DNA of 64,000 bases from Mariannaea sp. PMI_226. Taxonomy: Eukaryota; Ascomycota; Sordariomycetes; Hypocreales; Nectriaceae. The position numbers and the translations under genes were made by a program. Each line of letters begins with the position of its first letter. Positions within the stretch are counted from its first letter, which is position 1. Below, piece after piece: positions 1-10,452 of the stretch. The notes under the pieces are model-generated. The model ran no database searches. It was not told the DNA's origin and was given only the letters and a program-made list of their open reading frames with translations. The stretch lies in contig JANFOG010000004.1 in assembly GCA_024336345.1 (NCBI GenBank), positions 496,001 through 560,000 on the forward strand, read 5' to 3'.

Positions 1-180
1 CCCTTCATGTCCAGAATTTCACCATTGTCCACATGAATGCACATACTATACAGATATTAACACATGTTGGGTCTGGCCCAACCCAGGGCCGACCTCGCTT
101 CGTCTTTTTCTATCCACCAACGAAACCTTTGAATGAACGAAACTCTCCAAGACGCCGGATGCAATCGAAGAGCGAGAAGA

Positions 181-1865
181 TCAGTACCATTCTCGGCCAC
201 TCTTCTGCATCTCAATCAGGCGCCATCCGCGAGTCTCAGGGTTGTTGACATCCTCGGCCACGCGAGTAATGCCAATTGCGTAAGTAACAAGCTGCACCTT
301 ATCCTCCATACCAGCAGCAAGCTTGTTCGTCTTCGCATTGCGGTAGACGTGCACCTCTTGGGTTCGGCAGGTGATGATGAAGACAGGTACCTCGCCAGGG
401 TCGAGGATGCGGGCGCGGAGAATGTCCACATGACGAATGTCTAGAATGCGGCCATCCGACTTCATGCCAGCTTGAAGATATTGCTTGGTCAACGCCTCGT
501 ACACGGAGTACTGAGCAGCAGACAGCCACAGCTTCAGCGTCTCGGTGTCTCCCTTAACGTAGGCATCCAGAACCTCAGGGAGAATGTACTCTCGAAGTTC
601 CTGGAGGAAGGCCTCGACCTGGAAAGCGGGATCCATAGCTCGGAACTTCTTGATCACCATGGCCGTCTCGTTCTCGGCAAAGAAGCCGCCGATTCGGTCA
701 GTGATGCTTCGAGCGGTAGAAACAAGGGGATTTTCTGATTCATCGTACTTTTCCCTCATGGTGAAGACGCCCTGGACGAACTTGTTGGTATCGCGGAAAT
801 CTCTCCACGCCTCCTTCCAAGCAGCATCCTTATGGAGGGTCACGTTGGTACCAGCGCTGTCATAAGTTAGCATATTTCCTCTTCAGAAGATTTGCCAAGG
901 AAGAAAACTTACTTAGGATCCTCCTGCATCACCTGAGCAGTCTGGCCTCGTTGCTTGTACAAAGCTTCTCGTCGTCGCCGACGCTCCTCCTTCTCAACCC
1001 AACCGCCGTATCGCGAAGAGCTACCGTCGTCGATGACATTCTTCACATTCTTATATGCCTCGGTCTCACGGATAGGAGCAGTGGCCTTGTCCATGGCATC
1101 AGCCGTCACATTGGCTGCCTTGCGCACACCCTTCATGGCAGTGGTGTCCCAGGTCCAGGAGGCACCCTTGCCAATCGCTCCGGCAGTAGTCTTGACAGCT
1201 CCTCCAACCACTTCCGAAACAGCACCGGTCGACTTCTCGTAGGCTTCTCGGGCACGTCGCACGGATTCACTCTCGGTAAACTGGTGGGCGGCGGCGCCGA
1301 TCTGCTTAGTCGACTCATTCCACTCCTGTGATTTCTGGAACTCGCTGTTCATGGTTTCCATGAAAACCTGCCAGGGAGTCTTGTCACCATGGGGAGGGGG
1401 AGGAGGGAGATCCTCCTTCTTCTCCTTCTTACCCCCCTCCTCTCCCTCCTCCTTGCCCTCCTCTTTGCTATCCTTTTCGCCACCTTGACTCTCCTCCTTC
1501 TGTTTGGGCTGCTCCTCTTGGGGCTTGCCCTCAGCTTCGCTGTCGGTTGCTTTGTTCTCCTTAGCCTCGTTTGTGGCTTTGGGCTTCTCGTCTTGCGCTA
1601 GGCGGCTGGACATGTGGAAAAGGCGGGTATTTGTGTAGGGGGTGTTGAAGCGGAGTTCGGCGGGGACGAGTTGTGATCTCAATGGCGAACGGATCACGCC
1701 GGCGAGCATTGGGCCCTGCGAGCGGGCGACATCGTTGCTGGTGTTCTGGGAAAGCTGAGATGCTAACCTGCGGTAGGAAGGAGTCCTGCCAGAGGAGCTG
1801 ATGTGGACGGATGCCCGAGAAATGGCATTCTCGGTGTGTGCCGCTTTTCTTGCCAAGGAGTTCAT
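181..1865 (-). CDS. TIM44: TIM44, mitochondrial inner-membrane import motor subunit
   Basis: The encoded protein has 542 residues in two exons, with a 57-nt intron at 857-912 (donor GTAAGT, branch CTAAC, acceptor ACAG). Tim44 anchors mtHsp70 and the PAM motor to the TIM23 channel on the matrix side of the inner membrane. The first ~80 residues are Arg/Ser-rich and lack acidic residues, as in a matrix presequence. Residues ~95-150 are a Lys/Glu-rich low-complexity stretch ending in a proline run. A helical, coiled-coil-prone middle part follows, and the last ~170 residues are the Tim44 lipid-binding domain (ILDIRHVDILRARIL, GWRLIEMQKSGREWY). The length suits the family. The start is the first ATG of the ORF. 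It is divergent from the uS11m gene. The charged middle segment is longer than I would expect for yeast, but the identity is clear. Confidence 0.93.
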
Positions 1866-2142
1866 GGTTGCAACAACTCAAAGAGCCCTCCACAGAACAC
1901 GATTGATCGTGGTTCAAGGGACGTTGGGGAGGGGTGGGAGTTTATATGGAACTTGGTGGAATGCGCGGGAGGAAATTTTGGATCTGCGACTTCGGTTGCG
2001 GGCGGCAAGGAAGGCGGCGAACCGGCAAAGCCTCGGCAGAAATTCCTGGCGTCGGAGCTCCCGCGAACCGGGCTACGCAAAATTTAGAAGCATTGGGATT
2101 CCTTCAAGAACTCTGAAATCGCCCCGGGCAAGCGAAACAAAG
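1866..2142. promoter_or_regulatory. Divergent promoter between TIM44 and uS11m
   Basis: These 277 bp separate the two start codons and must hold both promoters. The stretch is GC-rich and I see no clear TATA box. The two genes both encode mitochondrial proteins, so shared control is plausible, but this is inference from position only. Confidence 0.6.
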
Positions 2143-2886
2143 ATGAGCCGCTCCTCGACAAGCCGCCTTGTGGCTCAATCGCTCTTTCGAGCTCCCCAGA
2201 CAACTCGCAATGCATTGAGATGCCCTTTTCAGGCGGCAAGGTCGCTCTCGCACACCACCGCTCGACATGCCGATGACTTTCCTCCTCCTCCCACTCCTCC
2301 CCCACGAGCACCTCGAAAGAGAGTTGCCAGGCCTAGCTCAGCCTCGCTTCTCGAGAACATCTATGGCACGTCTCAGCCTCCCGCCGCCGCACAGCCTCAA
2401 AATGCAATGGCCAGTCTGTCTCAAAGCCTAGTCTTTCAGACTCTGAACCAATCGTCCAGGGACTCGGGCCCAATGGCTAGCAACACACGATCACTGCAGG
2501 CAAAGGAAGACAGCTTGGAGCCATTCCATTTTCATATCTACTCGACCAAGCACAATACCCACATTACCTGCTCGAAGCCCAACCGCGAACCCATCATTTC
2601 ACTCTCGTGCGGCAACATTGGCTTCCGCAAGTCCCGTCGTGGCACATTCGATTCCGCCTACTCCCTCACCAAGTATGTTCTAGAGCGATTAATCCACACC
2701 GGTTGGCCCATGAAAATTTCTCGGCTAGAAGTTGTGCTTCGAGGTTTCGGCCAGGGGCGGGAGGCAGCTCTCAAGGTTTTAATGAGTCCAGAAGGCAAGG
2801 TCCTACGTGACAAAATTGTCCGCGTAGCGGATTCGACAAGAATCAAGTTTGGTGGAACAAGAAGTGAGAAGCCGAGACGTCTGTAA
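2143..2886 (+). CDS. MRPS18: Mitochondrial small-subunit ribosomal protein uS11m
   Basis: The gene has a single exon encoding 247 residues. uS11m sits on the platform of the mitoribosomal 37S subunit near the decoding region. The first ~50 residues are rich in Arg, Ser and Ala without acidic residues, as in a presequence, followed by a proline-rich stretch. The conserved S11 core occupies roughly residues 125-247: HIYSTKHNTHIT, the SCGNIGFRKSRRGTFDSAY strand-loop, an LRGFGQGREAAL helix, and the basic C-terminal FGGTRSEKPRRL. The ORF is open upstream to 1801, but that part overlaps the TIM44 start region. I chose the ATG at 2143 because it gives a mitochondrial presequence directly before the domain. 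The gene converges with the PPPDE peptidase gene across 275 bp. Confidence 0.9.
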   Translation: MSRSSTSRLVAQSLFRAPQTTRNALRCPFQAARSLSHTTARHADDFPPPPTPPPRAPRKRVARPSSASLLENIYGTSQPPAAAQPQNAMASLSQSLVFQTLNQSSRDSGPMASNTRSLQAKEDSLEPFHFHIYSTKHNTHITCSKPNREPIISLSCGNIGFRKSRRGTFDSAYSLTKYVLERLIHTGWPMKISRLEVVLRGFGQGREAALKVLMSPEGKVLRDKIVRVADSTRIKFGGTRSEKPRRL

Positions 2887-3161
2887 TATCAAGCTTGCAG
2901 GGTCTTGTGGGAATTACTGTGTGAAGGATAGAAGCCAATTGTACCATATTTTGTACGAAATGTATCATTTAAATGAAAAAGGCAGACGACAATCCGATCC
3001 ACTCCAAGTGCTGGGAAATATGACTTGCCCGTTATACAGAACCCGATGGTATCGTGTTGACCCATTTGAAAAAAGGAGCGCCAGCTCCATGAAACCCATA
3101 CGCCGTATACTGAAGCCAAGAGCACAAAAAAGAGAGAGAAGTATCAACCGAACTCCATCGT

Positions 3162-3998
3162 CTACCATGCCGGAGCTCTCTCAGCGGCAGGAAGTTGTCG
3201 TCCTGCAGAGTCTCTGACTGCCTTCTTTCCCTTACCGCTGCCTCCCCGTCTCCGTTCCTCCTCGCTATCCCAGTCGTCGGCTTCGCTTCTTTCGTCATGG
3301 TCTGAATAGAGATGCGATGTGGAGTGACGACTGAGCATCCTAGATCGCTCGTCTTCATTATTATCGTCGTAATCAGCAAGAAGCTCTCCATCGGCGCCGT
3401 CATATTCCGGAGGTTCGATCCATTCCCTAGGAACAACGCAAGGCAATGCGACTCCGATACTGGCAGCGCGATTGAGCCACGATGGACCAGGTTGACCGGT
3501 AAGCTTCTTGCAGAGGTACGACGTGAAGTGGTTACAATTCTTGGTGAGTAGATTGTAAGAGGTACCGAGAAACTCGTCGGAAGCGGCTTTTAGTGCAGCC
3601 TGGATTTCGTCATCGGTGGCAAGAGTAAAGCCGTGGAGGATCTCGCAACGAAAAGTGCCTCCAGGAGGCTCGGTCTTGGGCTTGGTCCAGTAGACACCAG
3701 TGACGCCGCGATTTTCGTGACCACCGTAAGCATATTCTCTACCGTTGATGACGACACCGGAATGAAGGAGCGAAGCACCGACGGTCCACAGAACTGATGA
3801 AAGTCGACCGGGCTATTGATTGCATCAATGTTAGCAGAGAGCTCAAAGTTCTAAGACAAATAATTGATTGGTGCTGCTGCGCCGCGTGGGATTACGCACT
3901 GGGAGGAGGTCATAGACGTGAATGGTAATTTCTGTCTTTTGCAGAGACAGCGTAGACCGATGTCTACCAACAGAGGAGCCTTTACTCTTCCGAGGCAT
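3162..3998 (-). CDS. PPPDE-domain (DeSI-type) thiol isopeptidase
   Basis: The protein has 249 residues in two exons, with an 87-nt intron at 3813-3899 (branch CTAAC). The PPPDE fold removes SUMO or ubiquitin, or cleaves acyl groups, with a Cys-His pair. Both are visible: the His of LLHSGVVINGREY at about residue 50 and the Cys of LLTKNCNHFTSYLC at about residue 126. The peptidase domain spans about residues 22-165, starting at TEITIHVYDLLP. The ~80-residue tail is strongly acidic, then basic and Ser/Gly-rich, without a recognised domain. Family members are cytosolic or nuclear. Sequence alone cannot say whether the substrate is SUMO, ubiquitin or a lipidated protein. The gene is divergent from OLA1 and convergent with uS11m. 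Confidence 0.88.
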
Positions 3999-5043
3999 TA
4001 TTTCCAAGCTAGACGTTGAAGTCGGCTGACAGGCTGCCTGACTATCGTGACAGGTGCGACGTCAGTGTCTCGGAAAGTGTTCGCGCGAAGTACTGAACAA
4101 TATAGATGGACACCTAGAGAAGGTGGGGCTTAGGATTTGGAAGACGAAATGTTGAATCGATGAGAGGCAATTAAAGAGTAATTAGGCACAGAAAGGTGAG
4201 ATGAATGATGACAGAAAAAAAAGGCGTCCTGACGTAAATGTGTTGATACGGAGAGTTGGCCCGTGAAGAAGATGAAGGAGAGGTGGTAGAAAGGGAAAAG
4301 GAAGTGCGAGAATGACTGTTCTGCGAATGTGCCTGATGCAGGACAAAGCCTCGACGCCTCAACGCCTCATCTTAGCCTTGCGGGCCAACATTTGATGCGT
4401 ACGGCGTGTGACGAAAGCGGGATGCGGAACAGATCTGCCGCCGGAAAGGTAACTGGAGGCACTTTGGCACCAAGGCACTCTTACTTCATACAGTGTTATA
4501 CATGGATTATTCGTACTTCGTTTCACTGCCGCATCCTACGTCAGCCAATTATGAACCGAAATGCCTTTTCACAGTTTCATGTCGGATAATCTCATCTTCC
4601 GTTAGCCGTGCCCAATCTCTCAAACTGGCATGCTATTGCTTACTTAATGCTCATTTGGGCCGCCACAACCCACAAGCCCCAACCTCGCGAAAGTCAGCTA
4701 AAGGTGGGGTGGCATATCAAATTCTCCTCTTGTCATCTCGCTTTTTTTCTCCTCCCATATTCCTTTTTATCGCCAACAGAGAAATTTTTTTTTCTCCTCT
4801 CTTTTCACTCTTTCTCTCCTCGTCTTCGCTCCTCATACGAAGCCCTTCCGAGGCGCATTGAGGTTGGCAACAGCCAACCACGCCTTCACCACGAAGCTCC
4901 TCAGTTCTTCACCCTTCCTCTTCACTTCTCTCTCCCCTCACTTTGCACCCCGCGCAGCAAGCTCTGCAGCTTTTGGATTTACTCCATCGTCCTCGCGCCT
5001 TCTTGTTTTCGTCCCTCATCGCAACTACGCGAAATCAAGAAAG
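3999..5043. promoter_or_regulatory. Divergent intergenic region, PPPDE peptidase / OLA1
   Basis: This 1-kb spacer separates two divergent genes. The OLA1-proximal half (about 4690-5040) is a strongly pyrimidine-rich plus-strand leader with long T and CT runs, as is common near transcription starts of highly expressed fungal genes. From 4858 it is also open in the OLA1 frame (see findings). No other gene is supported here. Confidence 0.5.
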
Positions 5044-6567
5044 ATGCCTCCCAAGAAGCAAGTTGTTGAGGAGAAGATCCCTCTGGGTCGTCCTGGTAAC
5101 AACTTGAAGAGTGGTATCGTATGTCGCCGATGGGAAAGGAGTCGACTTAGCTCATAGCTAACCCCTTCGCAGGTTGGTCTGGCCAACGTCGGCAAATCTA
5201 CCCTCTTCCAAGCCATCACCAAGTCCAGCCTTGGTAACCCAGCTGTATGAAGCCCCCTCGCCTCGTCGCCCTAGAGTTGGGGTGCTGACAGCTTCAAAGA
5301 ACTTTCCCTATGCCACCATCGATCCTGAGGAGGCTCGTGTCATCGTCCCCGATGACCGCTTCGACTGGCTCGTTGAGAAATACAAGCCTAAGTCGGTGGT
5401 GCCGGCCAACTTGACCATTTACGATATTGCTGGTCTGACCCGTGGTTCCTCTACTGGTGCTGGTCTCGGCAATGCCTTCCTGTCCCACATTCGTGCTGTC
5501 GATGCCATCTTCCAAGTCGTTCGTTGCTTCGATGATGCCGAGATTATTCACATTGAGGGTGATGTCAACCCCACAAGAGATCTTGACATCATCAGCGAGG
5601 AGCTGCGACTGAAGGACATCGAATTCGTCGAGAAGGCCCTTGAGAACCAGAAAAAGAAGACCCGCATGGGTGGTCAGAGTCTGGAACTCAAGAAGGCCCG
5701 TCAGGAGCAGGAGACGATTGAGAAGATCCTCGCCTGGGTCCAGTCGGGTAAGGATGTCCGCAAGGGCACCTGGTCGCCCAAGGAGGTCAGTTTTTTTTTT
5801 ATTCTTCTTGTTTTCTTCACTTGCCACTGCTCCCCTGCTTTATATGATGATAAAAGGCCTATCGGCCTGATCATAAACCCAGCTCGTCGAACGTCTCACC
5901 AATTACAACGCTTAGAGACGTCATGAGAATAAAACCGTAATCTGAAAGCAACAATATTATCCTCTCTTTCATCAGAAGCTGCACTTTGGAGCATCCGCTA
6001 ACATGCTACCGTTCCCAGATCGAGGTTATTAACCCTCTGATGCTCCTCACCGCCAAGCCTGTTATCTACCTCGTCAACTTGTCTGAGCGGGATTTTGTGC
6101 GCAAGAAGAACAAGCATCTTCCCAAGATCGCCGAGTGGGTCAAAGAGCACGCCGAGGGTGATCCCATCATTCCCCTTTCCGTCTCCTATGAGTCTCGACT
6201 GTCCCTCATGGAGGAAGCCGAGGCCAAGGAGGAGATGAAGACCGTTGGTGCCGACTCAGTGCTGCCCAAGTGCATTCTCCAGATGCGCAAGGCTCTCCAG
6301 CTAGGCAGTTTCTTCACTGTCGGCCCTGACGAGGTTCGTCAATGGACCATCCGTAATGGCACCAAGGCTCCTCAGGCCGCTGGTGTCATTCACACAGATT
6401 TCGAGAAGACCTTTATCCAGGCTCTTGTTTTCAACTACAACGCCCTCAAGGAGATGGGTGACGAGTCCGAGGTCAAGTCCAAGGGCAAGATTATGACCAA
6501 GGGCAAGGACTACGTTGTGGAGGACGGTGATATTCTACACATTAAGGCCGGTGCTGCCAAGGGTTAA
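5044..6567 (+). CDS. OLA1: Obg-like ATPase OLA1 (YchF subfamily)
   Basis: There are four exons encoding 393 residues, close to the usual ~394. The introns are 5119-5172, 5245-5299 and 5786-6018, all in phase 0. OLA1 is a cytosolic P-loop ATPase of the TRAFAC class linked to ribosome and proteasome function and stress responses. The P-loop GLANVGKST lies at residues 27-35, a DIAGLTRG G3 region follows, and the NLSERD segment stands where GTPases carry NKxD, the hallmark of ATP preference in YchF proteins. The coiled-coil arm follows [15 protein letters not shown], and the C-terminal TGS domain ([25 protein letters not shown]) ends the protein. The ATG at 5044 gives the normal family start (MPPKK). 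Intron 3, at 233 nt, is unusually long for this window. Confidence 0.95.
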
Positions 6568-7363
6568 GGAATGAATATACGTAACCCGCCTTGCTGTTGT
6601 TATTTGGTCAAGGTCTATAGATGAAAAAGTAAAAATGCTACATGTGACGAAGCAAATTTCGTTAATATGATCTCATCCAATTGATTTTCCGTACTTTTAT
6701 TCTAAAGTGAATTCATCCTTAGTGACAGGCTTCGTTATCGATCATGATTTGTCCGTCTGATCAATTCTTACTTCTATTATGCACAAGGTTGGCCCTGTGC
6801 TGTAATGACTCGAGTTTTTTTTTTCTTCTCCTGACGTTTGAACTAGCAAATTACCTGAAGTGTGGGAGCTCGTATCAACGAAGCTTACATCTCCATTTAA
6901 GCATCCATTAATGACTATCTTAAGCTTGCATGAATATTACACACTTTCTATTCTACTCCAGGTTTATGAATGTCACTTAAGAATAGAAATGAGAGCCAAT
7001 TGATTGAAAGATTATTGATTTGTTTTTTTTAGATTGAATAGTTCAACTATCATCTTTTTTCTTTTCTCGCTGCCATTAATAAAAAAAAAAGAAAGGGAAT
7101 TAGAATATAATAAAAAAATCCTCAAGTCATACATTGTAGTATTCATCATCATATTCCTTTCCGTCTTTTAAACTCCCATGCCAAACCGAACAATAGTCAA
7201 TCCGTCAAGGAGACTTCTTGTTCACTAATTTGTATGGTTTTCTTTAGTCCTTTTTTTACCTGTCAAAGGTGAAAAAGGGGAAAAGAGAAAGAAAACCCCT
7301 TAGTCTAGATGCCCAAAAAAAATTAACAAAACAAAAGCACAAATATATATGTATATATCATGA
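6568..7363. other. Convergent intergenic region, AT-rich
   Basis: This stretch lies between the 3' ends of OLA1 and the next gene. It is AT-rich with many T and A homopolymer runs and must contain both 3' UTRs and polyadenylation sites. I see no coding or RNA gene in it. Confidence 0.5.
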
Positions 7364-9167
7364 TTAGATGCCGCCGTAGCGGACGCCTCGCTTGCCAAGC
7401 TCCTTGCGACCGATGGCGTCCTCAGGCCAGACCCAACCACGACTGCGCTTGGCTTCCCGCTTCTCAGCCAGCTGAGGCTGAGGAATCCAAGAGTCACGGG
7501 GTTGAGCCTTGCGGCGGGTTCCTTCCGCAGGAGCGCCAATCTCGGAGCGCCAAGCAGCGTGGCCAGCCGGGGTCTCGTCGCCAGCCAGCTGGCAGAGACC
7601 CCAAAGGGCAAGGCAGGCAGTGAGGGGAGTCTCAAGAGGCTGGGATGAGATATCACCCTCAGGAGCAGTAGCCGCGAGTTGGACGGATGTCACCTCGAGG
7701 TCGCCAAAGAAGGGAGTGGACTCGGTGCCGTTGCGGACGAGAACAAGCTCAATCTCAGTGAGGATGAAACCATATCGACAGCCGTGCTCACGCATAGCAT
7801 GATGAATGGCAGCGAGACCCCGGAGGTACTCGACGCGCTTGATGTTACCTTCCACACGCATGCCAGTGTTGAATCGATCGAAGCTACGAACAATGCCAAC
7901 AACTCGGGCAGTGGGCTTCCCACCGAACATGGCCGCAGCAGTAGTGGATTCACCAGCGCCGTTGGCGATGAAGAGAAGGTCGTTCATGCCTTGAGTCTTG
8001 GGAGGCACGGAGAGCTGAAGCGGGCGAGTGGAGGAAAGGGCCAAAGCTGAGTTGAGCTTGGGAAGGTAATAAGAGGCGTAGATGGAGTGAAGGGCGCTCT
8101 CAGTCTCAGGGTGACGGGAGCTGAAGCCGGGCTGGGTGAGAAGAGGAGCGGCGATGGGGGTGTTCAGAATGGCAGAAGCGCCGGGAAGAGAAAGCACAGT
8201 GTTGACGTTGAAGGAGGACCACGAGCGAATGTTGCGGATGTCCCACCAGAAGTGCTTGGTGTTGGGGTCCCGGAGAGGAAATGAGATATTTCGGACCAGA
8301 GAAGCAGCGGGGTTGGAAGACGTAAGGAACGTAAGGAGGGTGGTGCTGGGCGTAGGATCTGGAGTGGCAGCCAAGCTCAGGGGAGAGTGAGCACGAGGGC
8401 TATAGTTGTTGCAAGCCTGGAAGCCATAGTCGGGCTGCTGCTGAGGGACAGTTGGGACATAGGCGGGCATTTGACGGTAGGTTGGGTAACCATAGCGGTC
8501 GAGGGCAGAGGCATCGAGACTGCAGGTTGAAGCACGACGAGAGTGAGAAGGAACTGAGTTCTCTCGGACAAAAGCAGCAGGGGAGGCAAGGAGAGAGGCG
8601 GGAATCTCTTCAGGCTCACTGCAGAAGGACAGATGGGTGTTCACAGTCGAGGCCGGAGACTGGTAGGCGAGAGCATCAGGAGAGGTATAGCTCCGGGCAT
8701 GACGGGAAGGTCGAGGAGCAGGAGGAGTGGTCATGCGGTAATTGCAAGGGGTGATATCAATGTTCTGGTCCTGAGAGCGGATCTTGGGGAGGAGGAGGGG
8801 TCCATGATGGCGGACGGGAGGTGAGGCACGGGGAGGAGTAGTGAAACGGGAACATAGAGAGTCAGTGCTGGACTCTGCGGCTGAGACAGCTGAGTAGACT
8901 GAGGCCTTGGAAGAAGAACGAGAGTGACTTGAGATAGTGCCAGCGGCGTGGTTGTAAGCCATCTCAAGAATAGACTGGTCAAAGGGCAACGATGCTAGTG
9001 AGACAGGAGGGGGACTAGGGCGCTCGATAGAGGCCGAGGGGAAGGTGAAGTCAAAGGGGAGGTCGACTGCCAGACTGGAGGATTGTTAGTCAAGGTAATT
9101 TTTTTCCGTTTTGGGGAGGATTGTTGGGTGAGTATGGTATAAGGGGGGATGGAACTTACGTAGACAT
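7364..9167 (-). CDS. Conserved-looking fungal protein of unknown function
   Basis: The inferred protein has 572 residues from two exons. The first coding exon is only 8 nt (ATG TCT AC, 9160-9167), followed by an 85-nt intron at 9075-9159 with donor GTAAGT, branch CTAAC and acceptor CCAG. Exon 1 joined to the long ORF gives MSTLAVDLPFDFTF in frame, with no stop. Residues ~30-250 are Ser/Pro/Thr-rich and low complexity. A globular part follows from about residue 270 (FWWDIRNIRSW) to about 490, including RYGFILTEIELVLVR and a region near FFGDLEVTSVQL. The basic C-terminus contains KREAKRSRGWVWPEDAIGRKELG. There is no signal peptide or membrane segment. I recognise the layout as fungal-specific but cannot name a function. 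The gene has an unusually long upstream region. Confidence 0.8.
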
Positions 9168-9980
9168 GTTTGTGGTAGTTGTGAGTTGAAGGTATTAGAT
9201 ATTCTTTTTTTGGGGGTGAGGTTGAATTTGTGTTTCAAAAGTAAGGAGACCAGCTCCAAGGATAGACAATAGAAACAGTATATGGAAGAGCGGGAAAAGA
9301 GGAAAAAAAAAAGAGGCGAAATTCAAACAAGCAAAGAGCTAAACAACAACCGTATTGCTGTAGTAGATGCTGGTTTGTATAAGCTGTGGAGCTCTAGGAA
9401 AAAAGGACGCCCAATTTCCTTATTGCCAAGTTGGTTGAAGTCTTCTCAGAAAGATGTTTTCGAGATGCTTGATGGCAATGCCAGATCCAGTCTAGACACG
9501 GAACAATAAGAGGAAGTGAGGAGATACCACAAAGGAGAAGGACAGCCAAAAAAGAAAAAGGGAAGAAGAGGAGGAGTTTGAGATATCGAGGAGAGTCGAG
9601 ATGATTGGAGAAGGGTAGGCTGATGATGAGAGAGACCAGAAGGCCTGGCCGGGGGGGCGAGAGGCCGTCTTCTTATCCTTCCAAGGCGGGTAGATGGATT
9701 GGTCACGAAGAGCTCAACGAACGAACAATGGGCATCTGGTGGGATGGGTCTGTACTCAGCCCATCCACGGGTCGGGACCACCAGACCCATGCTTGCGATG
9801 GGGTGGGAGAAGCCGAAATGGAAGAGGTGATTCTGAAACACCCTTCAAAAGAAGGCTAAGGAGGACTTGGGAAACGCCCACAAAGGGAAAGAGTGCATGA
9901 GAGAGAGAGAAAGAAGCTAGATGCTAAGAGGCTCAATAGAGAAACGCGCTCTGGATCGCCAGGTTGCGTTGCGTAGCTTT

Positions 9981-9981
<1 letters not shown>

Positions 9982-10015
<34 letters not shown>

Positions 10016-10038
10016 ATCCACGCTTCACGTTCCACGTC
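9982..10038. repeat. 7-bp tandem repeat (TCCACGG unit)
   Basis: There are four exact copies of the heptamer followed by about four diverged copies (endings GATCCACG, CTTCACG, TTCCACG). It is a minisatellite-like array in a gene desert. Confidence 0.9.
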
Positions 10039-10425
10039 GACATGTCTCTCTCGGACGTTGCAGTTTGCTATTGCTCCCTGCTGCAACTTTTACTACTGCT
10101 ACTGCTGCATCATGTACATACCCGCATGCGCGCGAAGGAAAAGAGGAAAAGGCTGGTGTAAGTCGGGATGGATGTGCGGTGGGGAATCTAGAAGCATGGG
10201 GGGGGGAGGACTTTGTGGTGGTTGTGGATGTTTTTGCTTTGGTGGTTGAGACAAGCAGGCTCTCATTGGCCCCATCAAGAAAAAGACATCTGATCCACAC
10301 GGTGCCCGCTATGCACTGGGCTCTAAGCGCGAAGATTGGGCACTCAAAGCACCCAAAAGACACCCAGCGCACCCAGCGCACTCGCACGAAACAATGCCCA
10401 GGCCAGTGCGCGCCCCGGCCTCCTC

Positions 10426-10452
10426 CACACGGTACACACGGTGCACACGGTA
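10426..10452. repeat. 9-bp tandem repeat, three copies
   Basis: Three consecutive copies of CACACGGTR are visible, immediately after a stretch with repeated GCACCCA/CACCCAGCG words (about 10338-10382). Confidence 0.85.

Noticed and set aside
1389..1601. Leu-rich open frame antisense to TIM44
   Set aside because: It is the complement of the Lys/Glu-rich low-complexity coding stretch of TIM44, which forces Leu-rich antisense codons.
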